A DNA stretch of 47,370 nt from Rhodobacter sp. (GTDB taxonomy: Bacteria > Pseudomonadota > Alphaproteobacteria > Rhodobacterales > Rhodobacteraceae), in assembly GCA_027487575.1 (NCBI GenBank), contig JAIYDJ010000009.1, forward strand, positions 1 through 47,370, in the 5' to 3' direction. The notes under the pieces are model-generated. The model saw only the letters and a list, made by a program, of their open reading frames with translations, had not been told where the DNA came from and made no database searches. The position numbers were made by a program, and so were the translations under genes. Below are positions 30,520 to 39,723 of the stretch, piece by piece. The stretch's first letter is position 1. Each line of letters starts with the position of its first letter.

Positions 30520-31630
30520 CGTCGCGGTCCGCTGCCGCGAAGGTGACAAGCACCTGCAATCCCGACAGGTTCCGGGTCGCGTCCGACGAGGCTTCGTCCA
30601 GCGTGATCCACACCTCGACAACGCGCGCATCGACGATCGCGGCAGGATCGGTGGACAGGATGGACTGGTCCGAGATGCGCACACCCAGACGCGTCACCTC
30701 TCCCGCCAGATCCTCAAGCAATGCCCGTGAGGTGACGGTCACGCGCTGCCCGACCGACACGCCGGAAACATCGGTTTCATAGACTTCGGCCCTGACCTTC
30801 ATCTGTGATGTGTCACCGATCTCGGCAAATCCTGCGGTGTCGATCTGCTGCCCGATCCGCCCGAACAGTGCCAGAATACGCCCGTCAATCGGGGCCACGA
30901 CCGACGATTTCGCGTAATCCGCCTCTGCCTTGGCCCGCGCGGCCCTGGCCGCCGCAAGTTCGGCCTCGGCGCTGGCCTGAACGATGCGCATGCCGGTCGC
31001 GTCCCGCAGCCGGTTCCGCTCTAGCTGGATTTCGGTGTTCCGCAAGTTGAAGGTCGCGGACTGGACGTCAAGCCGCAGATCAACCAGGGCCGCATCCTCG
31101 TAGAGCCCGGTGTCGCGCAACTGGGTCATCCGGTCCAGTTCGACCTGCGACTTTTCCAGGACGACACGCAGCTGGTCAACCTGCACGGACAGTTGGCGTT
31201 CGGCGGCGTCCAGATCGGCCGTCAGCGCGGCGAGCGCCACCCTCTTGACCGACTCGTTGGCCACCATCTGCGCAAGTTCGGCGCGCAGCAGGGGTTCAGT
31301 ATCCAGAATGGCCAGAACCTGCCCCTTCGCCACCATGTCGCCTTCCGCCACATCGACCCGTGAAATGCGTCCGGCATCCTGACCGGTCGGCGCGGCAACG
31401 GTGACCAGGTTGCTGATCGGAAGCACCTCTCCCAGCGCGGTGATCCGGCGTTCGGTCACCACGGCAGGCCGGGTTTCGGCTGCGCGTTCGGCTTGAAGAC
31501 CCTGAAGATAGGGCAGACCCACGAAGTAAGCCGCGCCCGCAAGCCCGACTGCGAGGATGCCGCCCACGGTCCAGCGGGCGCGCGGTCTGCCCTTTGCGGG
31601 CAAGGCTGCCGATCTGTCGGGTTCGCTCAT
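30512..31630 (-). CDS. Periplasmic adaptor (HlyD/DevB-like membrane fusion protein)
   Basis: 372 residues. A single N-terminal anchor (WTVGGILAVGLAGAAYFVGL) is followed by a lipoyl-like half (VAEGDMVAKGQVLAILDTEP), a long alpha-helical hairpin of about 100 residues rich in Ala, Glu, Gln and Leu, the second half (SVVAPIDGRILALFGRIGQQ) and a beta-barrel region. This is the standard adaptor joining an inner-membrane ABC exporter to an outer-membrane channel. No TolC-like gene is in the window. It overlaps both neighbours by a few bases, so the subunits are made together. Confidence 0.88.
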   Translation of the reverse strand: MSEPDRSAALPAKGRPRARWTVGGILAVGLAGAAYFVGLPYLQGLQAERAAETRPAVVTERRITALGEVLPISNLVTVAAPTGQDAGRISRVDVAEGDMVAKGQVLAILDTEPLLRAELAQMVANESVKRVALAALTADLDAAERQLSVQVDQLRVVLEKSQVELDRMTQLRDTGLYEDAALVDLRLDVQSATFNLRNTEIQLERNRLRDATGMRIVQASAEAELAAARAARAKAEADYAKSSVVAPIDGRILALFGRIGQQIDTAGFAEIGDTSQMKVRAEVYETDVSGVSVGQRVTVTSRALLEDLAGEVTRLGVRISDQSILSTDPAAIVDARVVEVWITLDEASSDATRNLSGLQVLVTFAAADRDDA

Positions 31631-33036
31631 GATGCTGCATTCTGTGACGGGCCGCCGCCGGGGGCCCAGGGCAGGGTCAGGGTTACGACCAGCCCCTGCG
31701 GCTGATTGTCGGACAGTCCCAGCGTGCCGCCATGCCGCTCCATCAGATCGCGGGCGATCGCAAGGCCAAGTCCGAACCCTTCCGACCTGTGCGTCGCTCC
31801 CGTGCGGACACCGTCGATCCGCGTGAAGGGTTCCAGCACCCTGTCGCGCTGATCAACGGGAATGCCGGGCCCGCTGTCGCGCACTTCGATCACGACGGCG
31901 CGCGGCATTCTGTCGAAGACGGTGACCAAGGCATCGCCCGCAAACTTTGCGGCGTTGCCGATGACATTTTCCAGCACCCGGCGCATCAGATCGTGATCAC
32001 AGCTAGCCACCAGCCGCTGCGGGCCGTGGTATTCAATCGACGCGCCCTGCCTTGTCCCGTGGTCGACGCATTCGTCGGCGACCGTCCGGGTCAGCGCCGC
32101 GATATCCACCATGTCGCGGGCCAGCGGCCGGTTTTCCGAGCGCAGGAAACCCAAGGCGTCGTCGATCATCCGCTCCAGCACCTGCACGTCGTTTTCCATC
32201 AGGGTCTTGCCGGAACCGTCGTCGTCAAGAAGCTCGATCCGCAGCCGCAGCCGCGTCAACGGTGTGCGCATGTCATGGCCGATCGCAGCCAGGGTCTGCG
32301 ACCTGTCGTTGATCAGCTTCCGGATCCGCTGACGCATCCTGTTGAACGCCCGCGTCGCGCGCCGCACTTCGACCGGCCCCCGCTCTGGCAGGTCGGGCGA
32401 GTCGGCATCCCCGGCAAAACGCTCGGCCCCGCGAGCCAGATCGCCCATCGGGGCGACCAGGGCGTTGCCTGCCCAGACTGCCAGAAACATCAGCGTCAGG
32501 GCCATGATCAGCAACCCGATCAGGACAACCGTGCGGGGGACACGTTGAACGAATGAGTCCCGGCTTGCCTCGAACACCAGAAATTCACCGCTGGAAAGTC
32601 TGGCCGCCATGGAAAAGTCGGCCATCGGGAACGGAGAGGAGGGACCCGCGCCGGCATCGACAAACATCTGAACCCGGCCCCGCCAATACTCAGGAAGGGA
32701 ATTGAGCACGGCCGATTCCATCACAGGCTCGACAGAGCGGTTTGGCGCGACAACCTCTGCCGGAAACTGCGGGTCCAGACGGAAGCGGGCGTCGACCGCG
32801 ACCAGACGCGCAAGGCCACCGGCCATGCCGACACCCTCGGCATCTTCGTACATCCGAAGCACGGTCAGCATGGGTTCCGCCGCAGTGATCGCCAGCGCGC
32901 CGCGTCCGCCGCCGGTTGTCGACGTCGACAGGTCGATCATCGTCATCGTCACCACATGTGCCACGACCTGCGTCAGGATCAGCAGCATCGCGATCTGCCA
33001 GCGGATCGGCCAGCGCAGGGGAGACAGGCCATTCAT
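31627..33036 (-). CDS. Two-component sensor histidine kinase (EnvZ-like)
   Basis: 469 residues. Two membrane segments (about 13-36 and 168-190) enclose a periplasmic sensor of about 130 residues, then a HAMP linker. The H-box is IGHDMRTPLTRLRL (phospho-His254), and the ATPase domain has NVIGNAAKFAG, DSGPGIP and GFGLGLAIARDLMERHGG. It should phosphorylate the OmpR-type regulator whose gene overlaps it. The operon order (regulator, kinase, adaptor, permease, ATPase) indicates that it senses the exporter's cargo or the envelope stress the exporter relieves. Confidence 0.9.
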   Translation of the reverse strand: MNGLSPLRWPIRWQIAMLLILTQVVAHVVTMTMIDLSTSTTGGGRGALAITAAEPMLTVLRMYEDAEGVGMAGGLARLVAVDARFRLDPQFPAEVVAPNRSVEPVMESAVLNSLPEYWRGRVQMFVDAGAGPSSPFPMADFSMAARLSSGEFLVFEASRDSFVQRVPRTVVLIGLLIMALTLMFLAVWAGNALVAPMGDLARGAERFAGDADSPDLPERGPVEVRRATRAFNRMRQRIRKLINDRSQTLAAIGHDMRTPLTRLRLRIELLDDDGSGKTLMENDVQVLERMIDDALGFLRSENRPLARDMVDIAALTRTVADECVDHGTRQGASIEYHGPQRLVASCDHDLMRRVLENVIGNAAKFAGDALVTVFDRMPRAVVIEVRDSGPGIPVDQRDRVLEPFTRIDGVRTGATHRSEGFGLGLAIARDLMERHGGTLGLSDNQPQGLVVTLTLPWAPGGGPSQNAAS

Positions 33037-33755
33037 TGCTCGGTCACCAGAACCGAGGCCGTAAACACATAGCCGTTGTGACGGACCGTCTTGATCATGG
33101 ACGGCGATACCTCGTCCGGTTCGATCTTGGTCCGCAACCGCGACACCAGCGTGTCCACGCTGCGGTCATAGGGTTCGACGCGCCGCCCCTGCGCAAGTTT
33201 CATCAGGACGTCGCGCCCAAGCACCTCTCCGGGACGGGTCAGAAAGGTCCGCAACAGCTCGTATTCCGCCGTTGTCAGGGCAACCCTGACACCCGCCGGG
33301 TCGTGCAGTTCCCGCCGCATCGCATCAAGCTCCCATCCGGCAAAGCTGTAGCTGACCGGGGCGAGTTTGCGGCCTGTCGGCGCGGTTTCCGTCCGGCGCA
33401 TCACGGCGCGAATGCGCGAGACCAGTTCGCGCGTGCTGAAGGGTTTCGTCACATAGTCATCGGCACCCAGATCCAGCCCGCTGATCCGGTCACGCTCTTC
33501 GCCCATTGCCGTCAGCATGATGATCGGCGTCGGACGCGTCGCCCTGATCCGCCGGGCGATCGACAATCCGTCTTCCCCCGGCAGCAGGATATCCAGAAGA
33601 ACGAGGTGCGGCGGATCCTCTGCCAGAACCCGTTCCACCGCTTTTCCGCTTTTCAGATGGGTCGCCCGGAATCCGGATCGTTCCAGAAAGCCGCACACCA
33701 GCGAGCCGATCGCCGGGTCGTCTTCGACAAGCAGGATGTGGAGCGATGTGTTCAT
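33033..33755 (-). CDS. OmpR-family response regulator
   Basis: 240 residues. Receiver domain with LLVEDD acidic pocket, phospho-Asp55 in LVLLDILLPGEDG and Lys in DYVTKPF. It is followed by a winged-helix domain from about residue 135 (TTAEYELLRTFLTRPGEVLG, then YDRSVDTLVSRLRTKIE). It is the first gene of the exporter operon and overlaps the kinase gene by four bases. The inverted repeat at 33777-33790, 21 bases upstream of its start, is a possible binding site. Confidence 0.92.
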   Translation of the reverse strand: MNTSLHILLVEDDPAIGSLVCGFLERSGFRATHLKSGKAVERVLAEDPPHLVLLDILLPGEDGLSIARRIRATRPTPIIMLTAMGEERDRISGLDLGADDYVTKPFSTRELVSRIRAVMRRTETAPTGRKLAPVSYSFAGWELDAMRRELHDPAGVRVALTTAEYELLRTFLTRPGEVLGRDVLMKLAQGRRVEPYDRSVDTLVSRLRTKIEPDEVSPSMIKTVRHNGYVFTASVLVTEQ

Positions 33756-33776
33756 CGCATCACTGTCGTGCCTGCG

Positions 33777-33790
33777 GTGACGGATGTCAC
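33777..33790. promoter_or_regulatory. Inverted repeat upstream of the response-regulator gene
   Basis: GTGAC-GGAT-GTCAC, a perfect 5-bp inverted repeat, lies in the divergent region between the OmpR-type regulator and the secreted protein gene. OmpR relatives more often use direct repeats, so another regulator is possible. Confidence 0.35.
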
Positions 33791-33969
33791 GTTGGCGTAG
33801 TTTTCAAATCTTGTCCGCGCCGGGTTTCAGGACCGGACCTCGCCGCAGGGCATGTGACAGAGAAAAACATCGCGACATTTCAACGGCCCTTTCGCGTTCG
33901 GTCCGGCACATACTGGGCACAAGGGCAAGTGCGCACGCGCCGCTGTCTGCCCGGATAAGGAGGCTTGCC

Positions 33970-34308
33970 ATGACTATCTCACGAAAACTGCTGGCCGCGA
34001 TGCTTGTTTTCGCTACTGCCGTTCCGACGCTCGCCCGGGATGAAAGCCTTGCCTCCATGCTTGCCGATGGCAAACCATGGGCGGCGGCGGGTCCGAACGG
34101 GCGCAAGGTCACACTCACCTTCCTTCCCGATGGCAAGGTCAGGATGAAGATGGGCCTGATGACACGGAACATGACATGGGAACCGACCGCGGACGGGCTT
34201 TGCCTGATCGGCATCCCGAACGGTGACCGTTGCATGCGGCTGGAGAAGGCGGAGAACGGCTTTGTCGGCTATGAAGGCGACACGCAGTCCTTCGCCTTCA
34301 CGCGGTAA
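33970..34308 (+). CDS. Small secreted protein of unknown function
   Basis: 112 residues. A Sec signal peptide is clear (MTISRKLLAAMLVFATAV then PTLARDE, cleavage probably after LA-R or nearby). The mature part of about 88 residues contains ADGKPWAAAGPNGRKVTLTF, LPDGKVRMKMGL and two cysteines (DGLCLIGIPNGDRCMRLEK) that could form a disulfide. I do not recognise the family; its beta-rich look is that of a small periplasmic barrel. ATAAGGAGGCTTGCC precedes the ATG. Being divergent from the two-component exporter operon, it may be co-regulated with it. Confidence 0.75.
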   Translation: MTISRKLLAAMLVFATAVPTLARDESLASMLADGKPWAAAGPNGRKVTLTFLPDGKVRMKMGLMTRNMTWEPTADGLCLIGIPNGDRCMRLEKAENGFVGYEGDTQSFAFTR

Positions 34309-34390
34309 CCAATTCCAGCGGCAAACCGGACGGACCAGCCCGCTATGACCCATCCGGTTCTGGCGCAGGGGCACTTCTGGCCGGTGGCCG

Positions 34391-34813
34391 CTAGTCAAGA
34401 ACGGTCAGGACGACATCCACGTTGCCCCGGATCGCGTTGGAATAGGGACACACTGCATGCGCCTGCCGGATCAGTCTTTCGGCCACCTCGGGGCTGACCC
34501 CTTCGATCTGCACGGCAAGACGGGCCGTCAGCGCATAGGCGGCCCCTGCCGGACCGATGCCGATGTCCGCCACCACGGTGACGGGTCCGATGGCGACCTT
34601 TGCCGCAGCGGCCATGTGTTCGACCGAGCTGTTGAGACAGGCGGCGTATCCGGCGGCAAACAACTGTTCCGGATTGGCCCCCTTGCCGGTGCCGCCCATG
34701 GCGGTGGGAAAGGCCAGCCGGTGCACGACCATTCCGTCATCGGTCTGCGAAAGGCCGTTGCGCCCGCCGGTCGAGGTGGCATGCGCGGGATACAGGATCT
34801 TGTCGGGCGTCAT
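34391..34813 (-). CDS. ohr: Organic hydroperoxide resistance protein (Ohr/OsmC family)
   Basis: 140 residues from the ATG at 34813 (GAGGA 8 bases upstream), exactly the usual Ohr length. It begins KILYPAHATSTGGRNG and carries both catalytic cysteines, Cys59 in FAAGYAACLNSS and Cys122 in AVCPYSNAIRGN. Ohr reduces organic hydroperoxides with thiol electrons in the cytoplasm. An in-frame start further upstream would add about 26 non-family residues. No MarR-type OhrR gene is adjacent. A second member of the family lies at 39724. Confidence 0.88.
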   Translation of the reverse strand: MTPDKILYPAHATSTGGRNGLSQTDDGMVVHRLAFPTAMGGTGKGANPEQLFAAGYAACLNSSVEHMAAAAKVAIGPVTVVADIGIGPAGAAYALTARLAVQIEGVSPEVAERLIRQAHAVCPYSNAIRGNVDVVLTVLD

Positions 34814-34875
34814 CGGGATCGTCCTCTGCATGGAAAGGGGCGGCGCATCGGCGCCGCCCGGTTGCGGTTTGCCGG

Positions 34876-35838
34876 TCAGAACAGCTTCCATTCCTCGGGT
34901 ACCCAGGCATAGGCATCGCCCCGCTGATCGACATGACCAAATCCGGGGAAGGGCATGTGGGTGCCCGACACCAGCATCTTGTCGGCCACCGCCATGTCGA
35001 GCACGCGGCGGCGCGTGACGGCCCCTTGCGCGCCGTCGGTGTCGAACACGATGCCCGCGTCGGGGTGCGTGAACTGCAGCGACGCGATGGCGGTGCTGTC
35101 CCCCCAGATCAGCGCCTGTGCCGCGCCGGAACTGACGCGGAACCCGCTGTGCCCCGGCGTATGGCCCGGCATTGCCACCGCCGACAGCCCGCCGCCAAGA
35201 TCGGCGTCGCCGTCAAAGGTCTGCACCCGGTCGCCGTAGGCTGCCAGCATCTGGCCCGCCAGATCGAACCATGGCTTCATGGCATCGGGCACGGCGGCTG
35301 CATTGGACGGATCGGCCCAGAAGGTGCGTTCGGTCGCGTTGACATGCACGGTGGCGTTGGCAAACGTGGCGGCCCCCCCGGTCAGCGCACCGCCGATGTG
35401 ATCGGGGTGCAGATGGCTGACCACCAGCCGGGTAATCGCGTCGGGCGCGACGCCGACCCCGGCCAGCGTGGCGGCAAGATTGCCTGCCGTCGGCCCCAGC
35501 GACCCGCCTGCACCCGCGTCGATCAGGGTCAGACCGTCGCCCTGCCGAATCAGATAGCCGGTGACCGGCAGCGGCACCGCTGCGGAACTGTCAAGCGCGG
35601 CATCGGCCAGGCCCTGCGCGATCAACGCCGGGTCAAGTGCCGTGACCAAGGTCTGTTCCAGCAGGAAGTAGCCATCGAGCAGTGTCGTCACCTCTACATC
35701 CCCGATCTTGCGGGTGTAGGTCACGGTACGGGGCACGGGCGCGGTTTGCGCCGTCGCCGCGCGCAGGGGCAACAGCGCGGCGGCACTGGCGGCAGCGACG
35801 GTGCCGAACAGGGCGCGGCGGGACAGGGTCGGTGTCAT
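34876..35838 (-). CDS. Tat-exported metallo-beta-lactamase-fold hydrolase
   Basis: 320 residues from the ATG at 35838, 6 bases after GGAG; an ATG at 35850 is possible. The twin-arginine signal SRRALFG at residues 6-12 is followed by an Ala-rich hydrophobic core ending near ATAQTA. The mature part has the full metal motif SHLHPDHIGG (HxHxDH), a further ligand in PGHTPGHSGF, the bridging Asp in LIWGDST and a late His in SGTHMPFPGFGH. Such exported enzymes include lactonases and quorum-quenching hydrolases, but the substrate is not evident. It lies upstream of ohr and may share its transcript. Confidence 0.85.
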   Translation of the reverse strand: MTPTLSRRALFGTVAAASAAALLPLRAATAQTAPVPRTVTYTRKIGDVEVTTLLDGYFLLEQTLVTALDPALIAQGLADAALDSSAAVPLPVTGYLIRQGDGLTLIDAGAGGSLGPTAGNLAATLAGVGVAPDAITRLVVSHLHPDHIGGALTGGAATFANATVHVNATERTFWADPSNAAAVPDAMKPWFDLAGQMLAAYGDRVQTFDGDADLGGGLSAVAMPGHTPGHSGFRVSSGAAQALIWGDSTAIASLQFTHPDAGIVFDTDGAQGAVTRRRVLDMAVADKMLVSGTHMPFPGFGHVDQRGDAYAWVPEEWKLF

Positions 35839-35863
35839 CTTGATCTCCATGCTTGGGGAAGGG

Positions 35864-36727
35864 TCAGCGATACAACCGGACGATGCCGGTCAGGTGGTCG
35901 GGGCCGAAACCCCGGGTCTGGGCTGCGGCAAGGACGGCACGTGTCGCTTTCGCAAGCGGCATGTCGGCCCCTGCGGCTTGGGCGGCGGCCAGCACATAGC
36001 CGAAGTCCTTTTCCGCCAGATCGGCCGGGAACATCGGAGCAAAGGCCCCGGACAACATCGAAGCGGCTGCAGCCTTGGCGGCCGGACTGCAGACCGGTGT
36101 GGCAGTCAGAATTTCCACGGCGCGCGCCGGGTCCATGCCGCACCTGTCGAACAGTCCGACGATTTCGGCCAAAGCCGCGACCTGCACGCCCAGAAGGGTG
36201 TTGACCGCAAGTTTGACTGCCGCACCGTCGCCCGCCGTCCCCGCGTGATGCACCGCGGCGCCCATGGCGCGCAGCAGCGGGTCCGCCTGCGCCAGAACAC
36301 CGGCGTCCCCGCCGACAAGGTAGATCAACTGTGCCGCCTCGGCCTGCGGGCGGGATCCGGCGACCGGGGCATCCAGAAACCCGCGCCCCGCCTCGGCGAA
36401 CCGCAGGGCCAGATCGCGGACGAAATGCACGGTCAAGGTCGAACTTTCGATACCGATCGCCCCGGGTTCCAGACCGGCAAGGGCGCCGGTGACGGGGTCA
36501 AGCCAGACGGCCCGGGACGCCGCATCGTCGCGCAGCATGGCAATCACGAACGCCGCGCCCGATGCCGCGTCGCGCGGGGTTGCCGCGGCGGTCGCCCCCG
36601 CCGCCTCGAAGGCGGCGCAGGTCGCCGGGCTGCGGTTCCAGACGCAAACCTGATGTCCCGCTGCCATGAGGTTGCGCGCCATGCGCGACCCCATCGCCCC
36701 CAGTCCCAGAACCGCAACTTTTGCCAT
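35864..36727 (-). CDS. NAD(P)-dependent oxidoreductase, 3-hydroxyisobutyrate dehydrogenase family
   Basis: 287 residues from the ATG at 36727 (AGGGAGGATGTG upstream). The Rossmann motif VLGLGAMGSRMARNLMAAGH starts at residue 6, the substrate loop is DAPVAGSRPQAE near 119-130, and the catalytic lysine is in GAAVKLAVN (Lys172). The family oxidises beta-hydroxy acids or reduces semialdehydes (3-hydroxyisobutyrate, tartronate semialdehyde, imines). It is transcribed divergently from a LysR regulator with a 107-base gap, the classic arrangement for LysR control, and may form one unit with the MBL gene 25 bases downstream. Confidence 0.87.
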   Translation of the reverse strand: MAKVAVLGLGAMGSRMARNLMAAGHQVCVWNRSPATCAAFEAAGATAAATPRDAASGAAFVIAMLRDDAASRAVWLDPVTGALAGLEPGAIGIESSTLTVHFVRDLALRFAEAGRGFLDAPVAGSRPQAEAAQLIYLVGGDAGVLAQADPLLRAMGAAVHHAGTAGDGAAVKLAVNTLLGVQVAALAEIVGLFDRCGMDPARAVEILTATPVCSPAAKAAAASMLSGAFAPMFPADLAEKDFGYVLAAAQAAGADMPLAKATRAVLAAAQTRGFGPDHLTGIVRLYR

Positions 36728-36834
36728 CACATCCTCCCTGGCCACTTGCAATGCGGCGTTGGGACGTGTCTACGGCGCGGTTTCCTGCGAAAGAACAGTC
36801 GATCTTACATGATAACCGTGCAAATATCGCATGG

Positions 36835-37737
36835 ATGGACCTGCAGGACCTTTCCCTTTTCGTCGAGGTTGCCCGGCAGGGCAGCTTCGCCGCCGTCGCG
36901 CGCGACCGGGGGATCGACCCGTCTTCCGTGTCGCGCAGCATCGCCGGGCTTGAGGCGCGCCTGGGTCTGCGCCTGTTTCAGCGCACCTCGCGGCAGATGG
37001 TGCTGACCGAGGCGGGAGAGTTGTACCTGGCCCGCCTGCCCGGCGTCATCGACGAGATGGAGCGTTTGCGCGACGAGGCGGCGTCGCTGCGGTCAGGCCC
37101 GGTCGGCACGATCCGTCTGACCGCGTCGGTCGCTTTCGGGCAGGTGTGCCTGCTGCCCCTTCTGCCCGCGTTCAGCGCGGCCTTTCCCCGCCTGAAGCTG
37201 GAGTTGATTCTGCGCGACGCCAATCTCGATCTGGTCGCAGAACGTATCGACCTGGCGATCCGGTTGGGTCCAAGCGTGCGGGCCGATGTGATCGGGGTCA
37301 AACTGATGCAGACGCGCTATCGTGCAGTGGCCAGCCCTGAGTATCTGGCGGCGGCGGGCGCACCGATGCAGCCGTCGGATCTGGCCCTGCGTCCCTGTCT
37401 GCTGCTGAGCCTGACCGGCTTTCGCAGCCGCTGGGTGTTCAGAAGCAAGGGGGTGCAAGAGGACGTGCCCGTTGCGGGGCAGTTCATCCTGTCTAACCCG
37501 CTGGCCGTGCGGGCGGGCGTGCTGGCCGGCCTGGGGCCGGCCCTGCTGGCGGATTGGGTGATCGACCGGGACCTGTCGGCGGGACGGCTGGTGGACCTGT
37601 TCCCGGATCACGAGGTGACCGCCACGACCTTCGACACCGCTGCGTGGCTTTTATACCCCAGCCGGGCCTATCTGCCCCGCAAGACCCGCAGTGTGATCGA
37701 CTTTCTGCGCGCCAGCTTCCGGAAAGCGCCACCCTGA
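36835..37737 (+). CDS. LysR-family transcriptional regulator
   Basis: 300 residues from the ATG at 36835. The N-terminal winged helix-turn-helix is standard: MDLQDLSLFVEVARQGSFAA, then SSVSRSIAGLEARLGLRLFQ. A substrate-binding domain of about 200 residues follows. No ribosome site is visible ahead of the ATG, so a leaderless or weakly translated message is possible; the earlier in-frame ATG at 36721 would overlap the divergent gene. By position it should regulate the dehydrogenase gene at 35864-36727. It resembles the CrgA/AaeR-like group that acts on oxidoreductase genes. Confidence 0.88.
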   Translation: MDLQDLSLFVEVARQGSFAAVARDRGIDPSSVSRSIAGLEARLGLRLFQRTSRQMVLTEAGELYLARLPGVIDEMERLRDEAASLRSGPVGTIRLTASVAFGQVCLLPLLPAFSAAFPRLKLELILRDANLDLVAERIDLAIRLGPSVRADVIGVKLMQTRYRAVASPEYLAAAGAPMQPSDLALRPCLLLSLTGFRSRWVFRSKGVQEDVPVAGQFILSNPLAVRAGVLAGLGPALLADWVIDRDLSAGRLVDLFPDHEVTATTFDTAAWLLYPSRAYLPRKTRSVIDFLRASFRKAPP

Positions 37738-37866
37738 CGCGACGGTTCCATTACGGCGGGCTGCCACATAGACTGCGATCAGGGTAAGGAAGCCCCGCGC
37801 GGCCTTTGACGCAACCGAATTCTGGCGGCAAAGTCTTGCAGCCAGGGTGACCGGAGCAAGTGCAGC

Positions 37867-39534
37867 ATGTTGAACGGACGTCGAAGGATGATCGGTTTAC
37901 GCCATGGCGGTACAGACGGTGGTGCCGACCGGTTCAGGCAGGTGCACACGACTGTCAGGAATGCCCTTCTTCTCGCCGCTTTGGCGTCCGGGTTCGGCTG
38001 CGGGTCGCCGGAACGTGGTGTTGCCATCCCACCCGCGGATCGGATCGCGCTGCCCTTTACTCGTGACGCGGCAGCCTGCCTTGCCACGGCAGAAGGCATG
38101 AGCACCCATCCTGCCCATCCCGCACTGATCCTGCTGTGCGCGGACCTGACAGACGAAACCGCATTGGCACACTCGATGCGTCAGTCTGCGCTGGACCGGA
38201 TCGTTCGCGCATCCCTAAGCCGGGAAAGCCGGGCGTTCGCGCCGGTGACACTGGCCGCCAATATCAGGGTCAATGTGGATCAGCTTCCCCTCGGCAGCTA
38301 TTTTGCGGTGCCGGAGGGCGGTGGCGATGCGGGCAAACTGGCGATACCGGGCGATGGCATTCCGATGGTGCTGTCCCGACCGACAACGTTGATCGGCCCG
38401 AACCAGCCCCCCGAAGGTGTGGTCGAACCTGTTGCCATCACGGTATCCGTCGAACGGTCGGACGATGCGGTCCTTGTCAACCTGCGGGCCGTCGAGGGCA
38501 CCGCGCTGCGCCGGGGTGGCTGGGCCGACGCGGCGGGTGCCGCCTACCTGCGGCTTCTGGGCCGCGCGCAGTTGCGCGAAGAGGCGCGCGACGGGTTTCG
38601 CACACCCGACCCCAACGAGTTTCGGCAGGAAGGCATCTACCTGATCGAACCCTATGATCCCGGTCGCATTCCCATCTTGATGATCCACGGCCTGCGGTCC
38701 AGCCCGCAAGTGTGGCGGGTGCTGACGCTGTCGGTGCTGACCGACCCCGATCTGCACCGCCGGTTTCAGGTCTGGCATGCCTTCTATCCCACCGGCCTTC
38801 CGCCCTTCTATTCCGCCGCGCGCGTCCGGCGGCAACTGCGCGAGGTGCTGGCGACCTATGATCCGCAGGGCCGCGACCTGCCCAGTCGACGGATGGCGGT
38901 CATCGGGCACAGCATGGGCGGCATCGTCACGCGGGCGCTGGTGACCAATGATGCGGGCTTGTTGTGGCGGACGTCGTTTCGGATCCCGCCGGACGCGTTG
39001 CAGGTCTCGCCCGACGATCGCGCCGCATTCCAGTCGATCCTGACCTTGACGCTTGAACCGCAGATCGGCTTTGCCGCCTTCATCAATACCCCGCACCGTG
39101 GCAGCCGCACGGCTGCGGGGCCGATCGGGCGATTGGGCAGCGCCCTGATCCGCCTGCCTCTCAGCCTCACCGCGCTGTTTCGGACGGGCGGGCCCTTTGT
39201 CGCGCAGATGACCGATGCTATGCGGCCCTATCTGGTCGATGATTTTGCCGACAGCGTGCGGTCCCTGTCGCCCGATCATCCCCTGCTGGTGGCAATGTCC
39301 GGCTTGGCCCCGGCCCCCGGTGTGCGGATCGCGTCGGTGATCGGGGTACATGGCGGGCAAGCGTGCCTGCGCAACCCGAGCTGTGTGGCCACCGATGGCG
39401 TGGTGCCTTATGACAGTGCAGCGCTGGGCTTTGGTGCCGAGATCGTGCTGGACGGCGGTCACGACGGGCACAGTGACCCGGCCGCCATAGACTTTCTTCG
39501 CACGGAACTGCTGAACTGGGCCGGGCTGCCGTGA
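37867..39534 (+). CDS. Probable exported alpha/beta-hydrolase (lipase-like)
   Basis: 555 residues. After a charged start, a hydrophobic stretch (VRNALLLAALASGFGC) ends in a cysteine that could be a lipoprotein site, though GFGC is not a canonical lipobox. The first 240 residues are a beta-rich region of unknown type. The catalytic part starts at ILMIHGLRSSPQVW, with nucleophile elbow IGHSMGG (Ser349), a FINTPHRGSR strand typical of lipases and esterases, and a final His in DGGHDGHSDP. Likely envelope-bound esterase or lipase. It is monocistronic, and a start further in (for example near residue 8) is possible. Confidence 0.75.
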   Translation: MLNGRRRMIGLRHGGTDGGADRFRQVHTTVRNALLLAALASGFGCGSPERGVAIPPADRIALPFTRDAAACLATAEGMSTHPAHPALILLCADLTDETALAHSMRQSALDRIVRASLSRESRAFAPVTLAANIRVNVDQLPLGSYFAVPEGGGDAGKLAIPGDGIPMVLSRPTTLIGPNQPPEGVVEPVAITVSVERSDDAVLVNLRAVEGTALRRGGWADAAGAAYLRLLGRAQLREEARDGFRTPDPNEFRQEGIYLIEPYDPGRIPILMIHGLRSSPQVWRVLTLSVLTDPDLHRRFQVWHAFYPTGLPPFYSAARVRRQLREVLATYDPQGRDLPSRRMAVIGHSMGGIVTRALVTNDAGLLWRTSFRIPPDALQVSPDDRAAFQSILTLTLEPQIGFAAFINTPHRGSRTAAGPIGRLGSALIRLPLSLTALFRTGGPFVAQMTDAMRPYLVDDFADSVRSLSPDHPLLVAMSGLAPAPGVRIASVIGVHGGQACLRNPSCVATDGVVPYDSAALGFGAEIVLDGGHDGHSDPAAIDFLRTELLNWAGLP

Positions 39535-39723
39535 CACTGCCGTGAGGCGCGCCGGCATCGCCGAAGACCGGGCGATGTTCACCGGCCTTTCTGTCGTCAG
39601 TCACCAAAGACGCCGACGCATACCGTGATGCAGCGCTGCCCGCGTTTCGCAAGGACAGGGTCCGACATTCCGTGACCCGCACCCGGCCCGCCCCATGGGG
39701 CGGACCGCCTGTTTCCAACCGCG
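39535..39723. other. 189-base convergent gap, nothing recognised
   Basis: Between the lipase-like gene (+) and the OsmC-family gene (-). No gene, strong hairpin or repeat was seen. Confidence 0.5.

Noticed and set aside
38215..39582. Long - strand frame opposite the lipase-like gene
   Set aside because: The + strand frame carries GHSMGG and other hydrolase motifs; the antisense product is low-complexity His/Arg/Gln/Gly.
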